A stretch of DNA of 25,285 nt. Origin: Thermoflexales bacterium (GTDB lineage Bacteria > Chloroflexota > Anaerolineae > Fen-1058). Numbering within the stretch: position 1 is the stretch's first letter; the number at the start of each line of letters is the position of its first letter. A program made the translations under genes and the position numbers. A model generated the notes under the pieces. That model was not told the origin of the DNA and searched no databases. It saw only the letters and a list, made by a program, of their open reading frames with translations. Of this stretch, positions 6,149 to 14,613 are shown piece by piece. Location of the stretch: NCBI GenBank assembly GCA_016931085.1, contig JAFGFO010000154.1, positions 1-25,285 of the forward strand. The letters are read 5' to 3'.

Positions 6149-8913
6149 TCTGTCGCCTTGAGCATCTGTGCGACCAGTTCCGGCGCTTTGGCCAGGGCTT
6201 CTGCCAAGCGGCTGGCATCGCGCCCACCGGCCTGCGCCATGGTGGGCTTGCCGCCTCCCCCGCCGCCCACCAGCTTGGCCACGGCACCGACCAACTGACC
6301 GGCGTGGACGCCGCGTTGAACCAGGTCATCCGTCACGGCCGCCACAATTTGGGGCCGGCCATGGATCGCCGCGCCCAGCACGATTACGCCCGAGTCGACG
6401 CGCGCCCTGAACCAATCCGTCATCTCGCGCATCGCGTCGACACCTGGCGCCTGCACCTGGACGGAAAGCACCGGCACGTCCTGGACTATCTTCAGCTCAC
6501 CCATCAAGGATTCGAATTCATGGCGAGTCTTGTCACGCTGCAGGCGTGCCAACTCCTTTTGCGCCGACTGGGTTTCCTCCAGCAAAGCCAGGGCCTTGCG
6601 ATCCACCTCTTCCGGCGAGCAGCCCAGGTAAGCCGCCGCGTTGTTCAGGCACGTCAACCGGCGGTGAACGAAGGCTTGGGCAGCGTGGCCCGTCACCGCC
6701 TCGATGCGCCGCAGGCCGGCGCCCACGCTGCTTTCAGAAACGATCACGAACGAGCCTATCTGTGCGGTCTGAGTCACGTGTGTGCCGCCGCATAATTCCT
6801 GCGATATCGAATTCTCATCCGGATGGGCCATCCGCAGCACACGCACGACCTCGCCATATTTTTCACCGAACAAAGCCGTGGCGCCGCTGGCCACGGCCTC
6901 GCGGTACGGCTCGTGCGAGACATTCACATGGTAATTGGCCAGGATGGCATCGTTCACGTCCTGCGTGATGGCGTCCAACTGGTCCTGGGTAAGCATGCCT
7001 GGGTGCGTAAAATCAAAGCGCAGGCGATCTGGCGCGACCAGGCTGCCCTCTTGTTGAACGTGGTTGCCCAGCACGTAGCGCAACGCGGCGTGGAGCAGGT
7101 GGGTGGCAGTGTGGTTGCGCATGACGTCCCAACGCCGTTCGTAATCCACGATCGCCCAGCATGGCTCGCCGGCGCGCGGGCGCCCGGCCAACACCTGGCC
7201 CTCGTGCACGATCAGGCCTGGCACCGGACTGCGTACGTGCTCCACCTGCACGGTCCAGATTGGCTCGCCGCCGTCCGGTGGGTAACGCAAGATCACACCC
7301 GTATCACTCACCTGGCCGCCAGATTCGACGTAGAACGGCGTGGCCGCCACTACGATCTCGACCCGGCTGTCGGCCTTGACGTGCTGCAAGGGTTGGCCGC
7401 TTTCGGGGTCGAGCACGCCCAACACGAGCGTTTCAAGCTCGGTCGAGGTGTAGGGGTCGTGGTCGACGCCGGCCGGCTCAAGCTTGCCCTCGGCGACCAG
7501 GCCGCGCAAGAAATTCGAGTAAGCCTCCAACCCTTCGGTGGCGGCGTAATCGAACGCGCCGCTGCCACTCACCTGGCGGTGATCTGCATCAGCCGCGTGA
7601 AAACCGGCCTCGTCGACTGCGAAGCCGCGCTCAAGAGCCACGTCGCGCGTCACCTCTAGCGGCAAGCCATACGTGGCCTTGAGGTCGAACGCGACCTGGC
7701 CCGGAACCACCTTTTGATCAGAGCCGGCCAGCTCGGCCAACACCTGGTCCAGGCGTGCCAGGCCCAGGTCCAGCGTGCGCCGGAAGCGGATCTCTTCGTC
7801 GGTGACCGCGCGCAAGATGTGTTCGCGGCGTGCCGCCAGGTTGGGGAAAAACAAGCCCATCTCATCGATGACCACCTCGACCACCTTGGCCAGGAAAGGC
7901 TCGGTAAAGCCCAGGCTGTGGCCAAAGCGCGCCGCGCGGCGCACGATCATGCGCAGGACGTACTTGCGGCCAACGTTGCCCGGCAGCACGCCATCGCCGA
8001 TCAGGAAAGCGATCGCCCGGCTGTGGTCGGCAATCACCTGGTAGGCCACTTGATTTTCCTGCACCTGGGCGTCTGTGTGGCCGGCCAGGGTCTGGATGCG
8101 TTGGAGGATGGGCACAAACAAGTCCGTCTTGTAATTCGAGTCCACCCCTTGCAAGACGGACACGATGCGCTCAAAGCCCATGCCGGTATCGACGTGCCTG
8201 GCCGGCAGCGGCTCGAGCCGCGTGGCATCCAGGCGATTATACTGGATAAACACCAGGTTCCACAGCTCGGTGAAACGCCGGCAATCGCCGTTGACCTGGC
8301 AGACGTGGCCGGGTGTGTCGCGCTTGTCGCAAAAGCCGGCGCCGCGATCGTAGTGGATCTCACTGCACGGCCCGCACGGCCCGGCATCGCCCATTTCCCA
8401 GAAATTGTCCTTACGCCCAAAGAACAAGATGTGATCGGGCGCTATACCAGGCTGCTGCTGCCAGAAGGCGACCGCCTCCTCGTCGGTGGGCAGATCACCA
8501 GCCTCATCCTTAAAGCAGGTGGCGTACAGGCGCTCCTTGGGCAAGCCCCAGACGCCCGTGAGCAGCTCCCAGGCCCAGGCGATCGCCTCCTGTTTATAAT
8601 AGTCGCCAAACGACCAGTTGCCCAGCATCTCGAACAGGGTATGGTGGGTGCCGTCGCGCCCCACGTCTTCCAGGTCGTTGTGCTTGCCGGCCACGCGCAT
8701 GCACGGTTGGCTATCGGCCACGCGCGTATAGGGCCGGCTGCCCAGGCCGAGAAAGACGTCCTTGAACTGGTTCATACCGGCGTTGGTGAACAGCAGCGTC
8801 GCGTCGCCGACTGGAATCAGCGGAGCGCCGGGGATAACGGTGTGCCCGCGCTCGGCAAAGAAATCCAGGAACTGCTGCCGCACTGCGGCGCTGGTAAGTT
8901 GTTTAGAACCCAT
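6142..8913 (-). CDS. alaS: Alanyl-tRNA synthetase
   Basis: AlaS charges tRNA-Ala in the cytoplasm and edits Ser/Gly mischarging. The 923-residue protein has the class II core at the N-terminus (TNAGMNQFKDVFLG, then RDGTHHTLFEMLGNWSFGDY, and GFERIVSVLQG), the editing domain with HTATH at 601-605 and CGGTH at 708-712 (zinc/active-site residues), and a C-terminal DHHA1 part ending GGGGGGKPTMAQAGG at about 883-897. An extended insert with several Cys (about 195-211) follows motif 2. ATG 8913 is chosen over upstream ATG 8946 because GAGGTG (8918-8923 on this strand) precedes it and family proteins start near this point. It heads an operon with the baseplate-J-like gene, ruvX, mltG and the lipoprotein. 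Confidence 0.97.
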   Translation of the reverse strand: MGSKQLTSAAVRQQFLDFFAERGHTVIPGAPLIPVGDATLLFTNAGMNQFKDVFLGLGSRPYTRVADSQPCMRVAGKHNDLEDVGRDGTHHTLFEMLGNWSFGDYYKQEAIAWAWELLTGVWGLPKERLYATCFKDEAGDLPTDEEAVAFWQQQPGIAPDHILFFGRKDNFWEMGDAGPCGPCSEIHYDRGAGFCDKRDTPGHVCQVNGDCRRFTELWNLVFIQYNRLDATRLEPLPARHVDTGMGFERIVSVLQGVDSNYKTDLFVPILQRIQTLAGHTDAQVQENQVAYQVIADHSRAIAFLIGDGVLPGNVGRKYVLRMIVRRAARFGHSLGFTEPFLAKVVEVVIDEMGLFFPNLAARREHILRAVTDEEIRFRRTLDLGLARLDQVLAELAGSDQKVVPGQVAFDLKATYGLPLEVTRDVALERGFAVDEAGFHAADADHRQVSGSGAFDYAATEGLEAYSNFLRGLVAEGKLEPAGVDHDPYTSTELETLVLGVLDPESGQPLQHVKADSRVEIVVAATPFYVESGGQVSDTGVILRYPPDGGEPIWTVQVEHVRSPVPGLIVHEGQVLAGRPRAGEPCWAIVDYERRWDVMRNHTATHLLHAALRYVLGNHVQQEGSLVAPDRLRFDFTHPGMLTQDQLDAITQDVNDAILANYHVNVSHEPYREAVASGATALFGEKYGEVVRVLRMAHPDENSISQELCGGTHVTQTAQIGSFVIVSESSVGAGLRRIEAVTGHAAQAFVHRRLTCLNNAAAYLGCSPEEVDRKALALLEETQSAQKELARLQRDKTRHEFESLMGELKIVQDVPVLSVQVQAPGVDAMREMTDWFRARVDSGVIVLGAAIHGRPQIVAAVTDDLVQRGVHAGQLVGAVAKLVGGGGGGKPTMAQAGGRDASRLAEALAKAPELVAQMLKATDT

Positions 8914-8958
8914 AAGACACCTCAAACGTCCAAGATCAAACGTCAAACGTAAGTTTCT

Positions 8959-8986
8959 ATTTTACCACAATTATGGCTGCTGTCTA
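8959..8986 (-). promoter_or_regulatory. Promoter of the alaS operon
   Basis: On the minus strand TAGACA (8981-8986) and TAAAAT (8959-8964) are 16 bases apart, each five of six to consensus. The leader to the alaS ATG is about 40 bases and contains ACGTTTGA repeats; no T-box or other riboswitch structure is evident. Confidence 0.5.
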
Positions 8987-9013
8987 ACGGGGAATCACTG
9001 AGAGAGCGGTAAA

Positions 9014-9041
9014 TTGTTTTCCAGTCCGTTTGTGATATAAT
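9014..9041 (+). promoter_or_regulatory. mutL: Extended -10 promoter giving a leaderless mutL mRNA
   Basis: TTGTTT (9014-9019), a 16-base spacer and TATAAT (9036-9041) preceded by TGA form an extended -10 promoter. The mutL ATG is at 9049, seven bases after the -10 box, exactly where transcription should begin. There is no Shine-Dalgarno sequence between them. Confidence 0.65.
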
Positions 9042-9048
9042 TCACCTT

Positions 9049-10854
9049 ATGCCGATCCATCTTCTCAGTCCCGAGCTGGCCTCACAGATCGCCGCCGGCG
9101 AAGTCGTCGAGCGGCCAGCCTCGGTCGTCAAAGAGCTGCTGGAAAACGCGCTCGACGCCGGGGCGGGGCAGGTGCGCATCGAGGTGGTCGAGGGCGGGCG
9201 CGCATCGATCCGCGTGGCGGACAACGGCGCCGGAATCCCGGCCGCAGAAGTCCAACTGGCCTTCGAGCGCCACGCGACCAGCAAGATCGACTCGGTCGAC
9301 GACCTGGCGCGCGTAAGCAGCCTGGGCTTTCGCGGCGAGGCGCTGGCCTCCATCGCGTCCGTCTCGCACCTGACGTGCGTCACCCGCGCGCGGGACGAAG
9401 AAGTTGGCAGCCGCCTGCGCCTGGAAGGCAGCCAGCTCGTCGAGCACAAGAGCATCGGCGCGCCGGCCGGCACGCTGATGACGGTCGAGCATCTGTTTTA
9501 CAACGTCCCGGCCAGGTTAAAGTTCCTCAAAAGCGTCTCGACTGAGCGGCGGCACATCGACACCCTCGTCACCCGCTACGCCATGGCCTACCCGGATGTG
9601 CGCTTTCACCTGAGCCACGACGGGCGGCTGGCGTTCCAAACCCACGGGAGCAGCTCGCTCCACGACGTGCTGATCGCCATTTACGGGGCGGAAACGGCCC
9701 AGCAACTGCTGCCGGTTTCCAATCGCGATGAGCCGGACAACACTTGTGTCGTCAGCGGCTACGTCAGCCTGCCGGCGCTGACGCGCGCCAATCGCAATGA
9801 GCTGACTTTTTTCGTCAACGGGCGCTGGGTGCAGGACCGCAGCATCGCCTACGCCGTCATCCAGGCTTACCACACGATGCTCCAGGTCAACCGTTACCCG
9901 CTGTGCAGCCTGCATATCGAGCTGCCGCCCGAAGAGCTGGACGTCAACGTGCACCCGGCCAAGAGCGAGGTTCGCTTTCGCAACAGCGACGCCGTCTTTC
10001 GCGCCGTGCAAAAGACCGTCCGGCAAGCGTTGATTGGGGAACAGATAGAGATAGAGAGATCAGATAGAGAAAGAGAAGGAGATAGAGGGGGAGATAGAGA
10101 TCGAGATAGAGAAAGACAGCTCCGGCTGCGGGCGTTGGACGTGTACGCGCCCTCGCGTGTGCCGGCGGTCGAGCCGGGCTTGGAGCAGGCGGCGGGCGGC
10201 TCGCAGGCTTTGCCCGCGGTCGATCTGGACGCCGGGCGTCCGCCGGCCGGGCCAGGCGCCCTCTCCCCCACGGCCGCCCTGCCCCCCCTGCGCGTGGTGG
10301 GGCAAATCGACACCACCTACATCGTGGCCGAAGGGCCGGCCGGCCTCTACCTGGTCGACCAGCACGCCGCTCACGAGCGCGTGCTGTACGAGCAGTTCAT
10401 GGGCCAGCTCGAGGGCATGCAGTTGGCGGTGCAGCATCTGCTCAACCCGCTGCCCATCGAGCTCACGCCAATTGCCGTATCGTTGATCGAGGAAAAGCGC
10501 GAGCTGCTGGCCCGTGTCGGCTTTGAGCTGGAGAGTTTTGGGGGAAACACCTTCCTGCTGCGCAGCGTGCCGGCGGTGCTGGCCCGCTCTGACCTGCGGC
10601 AGGTAATCAACGACGTGCTGGCCGAGCTGGACGCTGGCGAGATGCCACTGGCGAGCAGTCAAGAGGCGCGGCTGGTGCGCCGCGTGTGCAAACAGGCCGC
10701 CATCAAGGCCGGGCAGGTGCTCTCGACGCAAGAGATGCAGGAGCTAATCCGGCAGTTGGAAAAGTGCGTAGCGCCCCGCACCTGCCCGCACGGCCGCCCG
10801 ACGATGATCCACCTGAGTCACGAGCAACTGGCGCGCCAGTTTGGGCGGCATTGA
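9049..10854 (+). CDS. mutL: DNA mismatch repair protein MutL with endonuclease motif
   Basis: MutL couples mismatch recognition by MutS to strand incision. The 601-residue protein has the GHKL ATPase at the N-terminus (ENALDAGAG, VADNGAGIP, GFRGEALASI), the transducer domain to about residue 325, a linker, and a C-terminal dimerisation domain. The C-terminal domain keeps the nuclease motif DQHAAHERVLYE (from residue 437), KQAAIKAGQ near 548 and CPHGRP at 579-584, so it should be an endonucleolytic MutL of the non-methyl-directed type. The linker at about 332-358 is an unusual Glu/Arg/Asp run encoded by an imperfect GATAGA repeat. It is transcribed away from alaS and is predicted to be leaderless. 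mutS is not in the window. Confidence 0.96.
   Translation: MPIHLLSPELASQIAAGEVVERPASVVKELLENALDAGAGQVRIEVVEGGRASIRVADNGAGIPAAEVQLAFERHATSKIDSVDDLARVSSLGFRGEALASIASVSHLTCVTRARDEEVGSRLRLEGSQLVEHKSIGAPAGTLMTVEHLFYNVPARLKFLKSVSTERRHIDTLVTRYAMAYPDVRFHLSHDGRLAFQTHGSSSLHDVLIAIYGAETAQQLLPVSNRDEPDNTCVVSGYVSLPALTRANRNELTFFVNGRWVQDRSIAYAVIQAYHTMLQVNRYPLCSLHIELPPEELDVNVHPAKSEVRFRNSDAVFRAVQKTVRQALIGEQIEIERSDREREGDRGGDRDRDRERQLRLRALDVYAPSRVPAVEPGLEQAAGGSQALPAVDLDAGRPPAGPGALSPTAALPPLRVVGQIDTTYIVAEGPAGLYLVDQHAAHERVLYEQFMGQLEGMQLAVQHLLNPLPIELTPIAVSLIEEKRELLARVGFELESFGGNTFLLRSVPAVLARSDLRQVINDVLAELDAGEMPLASSQEARLVRRVCKQAAIKAGQVLSTQEMQELIRQLEKCVAPRTCPHGRPTMIHLSHEQLARQFGRH
10043..10117 (+). repeat. Imperfect GATAGA/GAGATA microsatellite inside mutL
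   Basis: About 75 bases consist almost wholly of GATAGAGA-type units with very few pyrimidines other than T. They encode the charged linker IEIERSDREREGDRGGDRDR. Units of six keep the frame, whereas odd losses would truncate MutL before its nuclease domain. Confidence 0.85.
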
Positions 10855-10857
10855 GAG

Positions 10858-10941
10858 TTTGGATCGCGAACGCTTCGCACGCGAAGGCGCGAAAAACGCG
10901 AAACCCCCTTTCGTGCACTTTCGTGCTTTTCGTGATCCAAA
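10858..10941. repeat. Short inverted-repeat element between mutL and the glutamate synthase gene
   Basis: Ends TTTGGATCGCGAA (10858-10870) and TTCGTGATCCAAA (10929-10941) are complementary at 12 of 13 positions. The inside repeats CGAA, CACGAA and TTTCGTG units, similar to the CACGAAT elements at 12599 and 17069. It lies between convergent genes and could also act as a transcription stop. Confidence 0.6.
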
Positions 10942-10969
10942 TTCCCCGCACGCCCTCCTGCACCCGCTC

Positions 10970-12586
10970 TCAAGTAGCGGCTTGCACCGCTTTCTTGCGC
11001 CGGCGGCCATTGCCCTTGGGGCCATTCCCACCGCCCGTCTTCGGCTGGGAGACGGCCTCCCACATAGCTAATGGGCGCTCGTAGCCGATCAACTTGAGGC
11101 CGGTGATGGCGGCTGTGTTCAGATCCATCGCTCGCAGGTCCTCAGTCGAGAGATCGACCGTGCGGCGGTGGCCCGACAGCATGGTCAAGATCTTGAGCTC
11201 TTCCGCGCAGGCGTGGATAAAGTTGGCCAGCCGCCGGCCAGTCTGGAGCGGGTCGAGCCGGGCGCGGAGCTCTGGCTTTTGGCTGGTGATGCCGTAGGGG
11301 CAGTTGCCCTGGTGGCAGGCGTAGCACACGCGGCAGCCCATGGCCACCTCGGCCGCGCTGCCAAAGCCCACCGCGTCGGCCCCCATCGCCAGGGCCTTGA
11401 AGGCGTCCAGCCCGTTGCGCATGCCGCCCAACACGATCAGCTTGACCTTGTGATGCACGCCGTGATCCTTGAGCGCCTGCACGGCCGGCGGGATACAGGC
11501 GACGGTCGGGATGCCCACTCCCTGGGTGACGACGTCGGGCGAGCAGCCGGTGCCGCCCGCCAGCCCGTCGATGCTGATGGCGTCGGCGCCAGCCTCGATG
11601 CAGGCGGCCACATCGGCGTAGGGGCGCGAAGGCCCCAGCTTGAACATGAGGGGGACCCGGTAGCCGGTGGCATCGCGCAGGAAAGCGACCATGTGCTTGA
11701 TATCATCCACTGTCTGCACGTCGTAATAACGGCATGGACTGAGGGCGTCTGAGCCAACCGGCACGCCGCGAACGCGTGACACATCCTCGGTGACCTTGGC
11801 GCCCAGCAGGTGCCCGCCCATGCCGGGCTTGGCGCCCTGGCCGATCTTGATCTCGACCGCATCGCCGCTGTTGATATAGTCGATCGACACCCCCCAGCGC
11901 CCGGTGGACCACTGGGTAATGATGTAACCGCCGGGTTCCCACTCTTTGTGGCGGCGGCCCTCGTCGGCGTAGCCGCGCGCCAGCCAGGTTTCTTCGGGGA
12001 GCAGCCCACCTTCGCCGGTGTTGCTGGCAGTGCCAGTCATGGCGGCGCTGATCGCCAATGCCAGCCTGGCTTCTTTGCTCAGCGCGCCGAACGACATAGC
12101 CCCCCACACGAGCGGCATTCGAAGGCGCAGCGGCTTTTCACACGTGTCCTGGCCAATGACAACCTCCATCTCACATTCTTCGCGGTACTTGTCTTGCGGC
12201 ACGGCGCTGGCGATCTGGCTGGGCACCACCGTGATCGCGTCAAAGTTGGGCGTGGGGCCTTGCGCGCCAAAGCCGCGCAGCAGGTACTCGCCGCTCTGCG
12301 CTTTGTAGTGGACTTCTTCCACGGCGGCCAGGGTCCAGGGATAGCGGCTGAGGTACTCCGATTCGGCCGGGTTGATGCGGATGGCGTTGGTCGGGCAGAA
12401 CTCGGCACAGATGCGGCAGCCCACGCAGGCGTTGTAATTCTGCACGAGCATCTCGCCGGTGCGAGCATCCAAGCTGTAGACGCCGTGCGGGCAAACTTCC
12501 GCGCAGGTGGCGCACTTGCCCGGCATGCGGGCGTTCAGGCACACGTCCCGGTTGACACTGACACAAAAAGCGCCTACGACGGCCAT
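10970..12586 (-). CDS. gltB: Archaeal-type glutamate synthase FMN/Fe-S subunit (GltB central domain with ferredoxin N-terminus)
   Basis: In glutamate synthase this domain uses reduced FMN and ammonia to turn 2-oxoglutarate into glutamate. The 538-residue protein has an N-terminal Cys-rich ferredoxin region with two clusters (Cys8, Cys16, Cys25, Cys28, Cys32 and Cys54, Cys57, Cys60, Cys64), then the TIM-barrel FMN domain with LVWGAMSFGALSKEAR, SNTGEGG, IKIGQGAKPGMGGHL, IDGLAGGTGCSP and the 3Fe-4S block CYACHQGNCPYGITSQ. This matches stand-alone archaeal-type subunits. AGGAGG (12592-12596) supports ATG 12586. It is the last gene of the redox locus. The glutaminase (GATase) domain is not part of the protein and is not found elsewhere in the window. 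Confidence 0.88.
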   Translation of the reverse strand: MAVVGAFCVSVNRDVCLNARMPGKCATCAEVCPHGVYSLDARTGEMLVQNYNACVGCRICAEFCPTNAIRINPAESEYLSRYPWTLAAVEEVHYKAQSGEYLLRGFGAQGPTPNFDAITVVPSQIASAVPQDKYREECEMEVVIGQDTCEKPLRLRMPLVWGAMSFGALSKEARLALAISAAMTGTASNTGEGGLLPEETWLARGYADEGRRHKEWEPGGYIITQWSTGRWGVSIDYINSGDAVEIKIGQGAKPGMGGHLLGAKVTEDVSRVRGVPVGSDALSPCRYYDVQTVDDIKHMVAFLRDATGYRVPLMFKLGPSRPYADVAACIEAGADAISIDGLAGGTGCSPDVVTQGVGIPTVACIPPAVQALKDHGVHHKVKLIVLGGMRNGLDAFKALAMGADAVGFGSAAEVAMGCRVCYACHQGNCPYGITSQKPELRARLDPLQTGRRLANFIHACAEELKILTMLSGHRRTVDLSTEDLRAMDLNTAAITGLKLIGYERPLAMWEAVSQPKTGGGNGPKGNGRRRKKAVQAAT

Positions 12587-12598
12587 GTTAGCCTCCTG

Positions 12599-12739
12599 TT
12601 TTTATCACGAATGTCACGAATGGACGATAGCCCCCTGCAGGGATCCGAAGCGGATGACACGAATTCGGCTAAATGGCCTTTGGAAAAAAGCTCAAACATT
12701 CGTGAAATTCGTAAATTTGTGTAATTCGTGATTAAAAAA
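12599..12739. mobile_element. MITE-like element with CACGAAT terminal inverted repeats, copy 1
   Basis: Left end TTTTTATCACGAAT (12599-12612) and right end ATTCGTGATTAAAAAA (12724-12739) are near-perfect inverted repeats around a 111-base interior that has no ORF. It fills nearly the whole gap between the GXGXG gene stop and the ribosome site of the FMN subunit. Same ends occur at 17069-17179. No transposase is encoded, so non-autonomous status is inference. Confidence 0.6.
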
Positions 12740-12754
12740 TGTCCGGCAGCGAAA

Positions 12755-13405
12755 TTAATGATAAAATGGTTTTTCCGAGGCGGCCACGATCTTTTTGAAG
12801 GCGGCCGGGTCGGCGTCGATGCCGTGCATCTCAAAGTAGGCGCGCAGCCTGGCCACGTCGTCGCCGCTCAACGGCTCGACGCGCGTGTTGTGGCCCAGGC
12901 TCTCCCACGTGCCGCCAATGTAGACGTTGCCGCGAATCAAGTAGTTGGCAAAATTGCGCCCGGCATTGCCCACGACGATCAAATCGCCCTTGAGCATGTA
13001 AGTGCCGGCCTCGTCGCCCACGTTGCCGCACACGATGACCGTGGCGCCCTTGTTCATCGTGGCGGTAAAGTCGCCCGCGTCGCCGCGTATGACAACGGTG
13101 CCGCCGTAGCAATACTGGCCGGCGCCATAACCGGCGTCACCTTCGACAACGAGCGTTCCGCCCGTCATGTTGTCGGCCGCATAGTTGCCGGCGTCCTGGC
13201 TGGCCCGGATCGTGCCGCCGGCATTGAGCACACCCAGGTAATCGCCCACGTCGTCCAGGACGAGCACTTCGCCGGCTTTCAGGCCGGCCGCCAATCCGTG
13301 CAGGCCAGCCGCGTTTTTGACGGCCAGAACCTGGCCGTTGAGCGATTCCCGCAGCCAGCCGTTCACGGCTTTGAGATCGCGATTCTTGGCATTGATCGTC
13401 TCCAT
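12755..13405 (-). CDS. Glutamate synthase GXGXG-domain subunit (GltB C-terminal domain, FwdC-like)
   Basis: The 216-residue protein is a right-handed beta-helix made of repeated G-x-x-G-x-x-x-G motifs, seen as NAGGTIRASQDAGNYAADNM, then GGTLVVEGDAGYGAGQY, GGTVVIRGDAGDFT and KGDLIVVGNAGRNFANYL. In glutamate synthase this domain packs against the FMN domain and is structural. ATG 13405 has GGAGG at 13413-13417 seven bases upstream; longer in-frame starts run into the preceding gene. Stand-alone forms exist in archaea next to the FMN subunit, as here. The ending FKKIVAASEKPFYH and size match the family. The gap to the next gene is occupied by a MITE-like element. Confidence 0.88.
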   Translation of the reverse strand: METINAKNRDLKAVNGWLRESLNGQVLAVKNAAGLHGLAAGLKAGEVLVLDDVGDYLGVLNAGGTIRASQDAGNYAADNMTGGTLVVEGDAGYGAGQYCYGGTVVIRGDAGDFTATMNKGATVIVCGNVGDEAGTYMLKGDLIVVGNAGRNFANYLIRGNVYIGGTWESLGHNTRVEPLSGDDVARLRAYFEMHGIDADPAAFKKIVAASEKPFYH

Positions 13406-13436
13406 AGCTTTACCTCCAAACAATATCTGTGTCCTC

Positions 13437-14603
13437 TTAACACCCACCACAGCTGGTGCGAGCCGTCGAGGGCAGCTCAGAACGCGCCGGCGTCTGATAC
13501 AGGCGCACGAACTGCTGGATGGCTTCGCCGCGCTTGAGCGGATCGGCCAGGGCATCCAGCATCAAGATGTGCAGCTCCTTGAAAGCCTGGGCGCGCTCGC
13601 GCCGGCCTTTTTCGCCGGCGGCGGCTGCCAGGGCGTCCGTGTCCACGCCGCCGCTCGTCTCCAGCAGCTTCATCTGGACGGCGTTGCGGGCAAACACGTC
13701 GCCGGCGCGGGTGCGCAGGATGAGGGTGCTGGCCCCCTCGGGCGCGCCCAGCGCCCCCACCGCCAGGTCAGCCGATTCACCCAGGTAATCGTCGCACGTG
13801 CCGCAGCCAGGGCGCGTATAGCGCTCCGCCTCCTGGCGCGGGATGCTGCGCAGGCTGCCATCCCACAACACGGCCTGCAACTGCTCGCGGTCCGGCGAGA
13901 CTTGCAGCCGCCTGACGTGCTCGCGCGCCACGCCCATGCGCTTGACCAGCAGCTCGTCGATCAGCTCGGCCTTGTAGATGCCGGTGCAGAACACGGCCAC
14001 GCTCAGGCGGATGGCGTCCTGGTAGGGCCGCAAGCGGGTGTTGGTAGAGGCCTTGAGCTTGCGCACCGCCTGCGCCGCGCACGGCGTCCCGACCACGGCC
14101 ACGTTTTCCAGCCGCCGCTCAAAGATCGCCTCGTTGAGCGCGTCAAAGACCGGCGCCCACAGGTACTGCGGGCCGAGGCCATCCACAATGTCCCCAACCG
14201 TCGACGCCACGCGGGCGACGGGCTTGAGCTCCCAGGCGTCCACGTCGAGCATCACCACGCCGTCCAAGAGGCCCGCGCTGCGCCCGGCGGTCAAGATGCT
14301 GCGGATCACGTCGTTGGGTGCGCCGGACTGGACCGGTCCTCTCGCGCGCGCGGCCAGGATTTGCCTGGCTTCCAGCCCGGTCCAGTGTTCCAGGCGCGGG
14401 CAGGCTTCCTCGCAGAATTTCTGGCAGAACGAGCAACTGTCCAGCGGCCCTTTCGAGTAGCCGACGGTCTTGATGCGCTCCTCCTTCACCGGGTGATCGT
14501 GCCCGTCCCAGCGCAGTACTTGCTTGGAGCAGGCCGCCACGCACAGGCCGCAGCCAGAGCAGTTGTCGAGCGCCCAAACCTCCGTTTCCAACCTTGTTTT
14601 CAT
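13437..14603 (-). CDS. FrhB/FdhB-like coenzyme F420 hydrogenase/dehydrogenase beta subunit
   Basis: FrhB-type subunits are flavin and Fe-S proteins that pass electrons between coenzyme F420 and a partner enzyme. The 388-residue protein has ferredoxin motif CSGCGLCVAAC (Cys15-25), a second Cys cluster CSFCQKFCEEACP (57-69), the FrhB signature VGTPCAAQAVRKLK, and YTRPGCGTCDDYLGESADLA in the C-terminal part. It ends in the unusual Cys tail TSCGGC. ATG 14603 is supported by GGAGGGA at 14608-14614. It lies between the HdrA-like and the GXGXG glutamate synthase genes. Related proteins in archaea accompany F420-dependent glutamate synthases, but whether this organism makes F420 cannot be told here; ferredoxin or another flavin could serve instead. 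Confidence 0.8.
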   Translation of the reverse strand: MKTRLETEVWALDNCSGCGLCVAACSKQVLRWDGHDHPVKEERIKTVGYSKGPLDSCSFCQKFCEEACPRLEHWTGLEARQILAARARGPVQSGAPNDVIRSILTAGRSAGLLDGVVMLDVDAWELKPVARVASTVGDIVDGLGPQYLWAPVFDALNEAIFERRLENVAVVGTPCAAQAVRKLKASTNTRLRPYQDAIRLSVAVFCTGIYKAELIDELLVKRMGVAREHVRRLQVSPDREQLQAVLWDGSLRSIPRQEAERYTRPGCGTCDDYLGESADLAVGALGAPEGASTLILRTRAGDVFARNAVQMKLLETSGGVDTDALAAAAGEKGRRERAQAFKELHILMLDALADPLKRGEAIQQFVRLYQTPARSELPSTARTSCGGC

Positions 14604-14613
14604 AGGCTCCCTC

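Noticed and set aside
7714..8952. Plus-strand ORF of 412 aa opposite alaS
   Set aside because: Antisense shadow of the class II catalytic domain of AlaS.
8914..8958. T-box or other riboswitch in the alaS leader
   Set aside because: The leader is only about 40 bases, made of ACGTTTGA repeats and a ribosome site, with no T-box sequence or large stem.
10970..13405. Complete glutamate synthase
   Set aside because: FMN and GXGXG subunits are present but no class II GATase domain with an N-terminal Cys was found on either strand, so the enzyme is not complete in this window.
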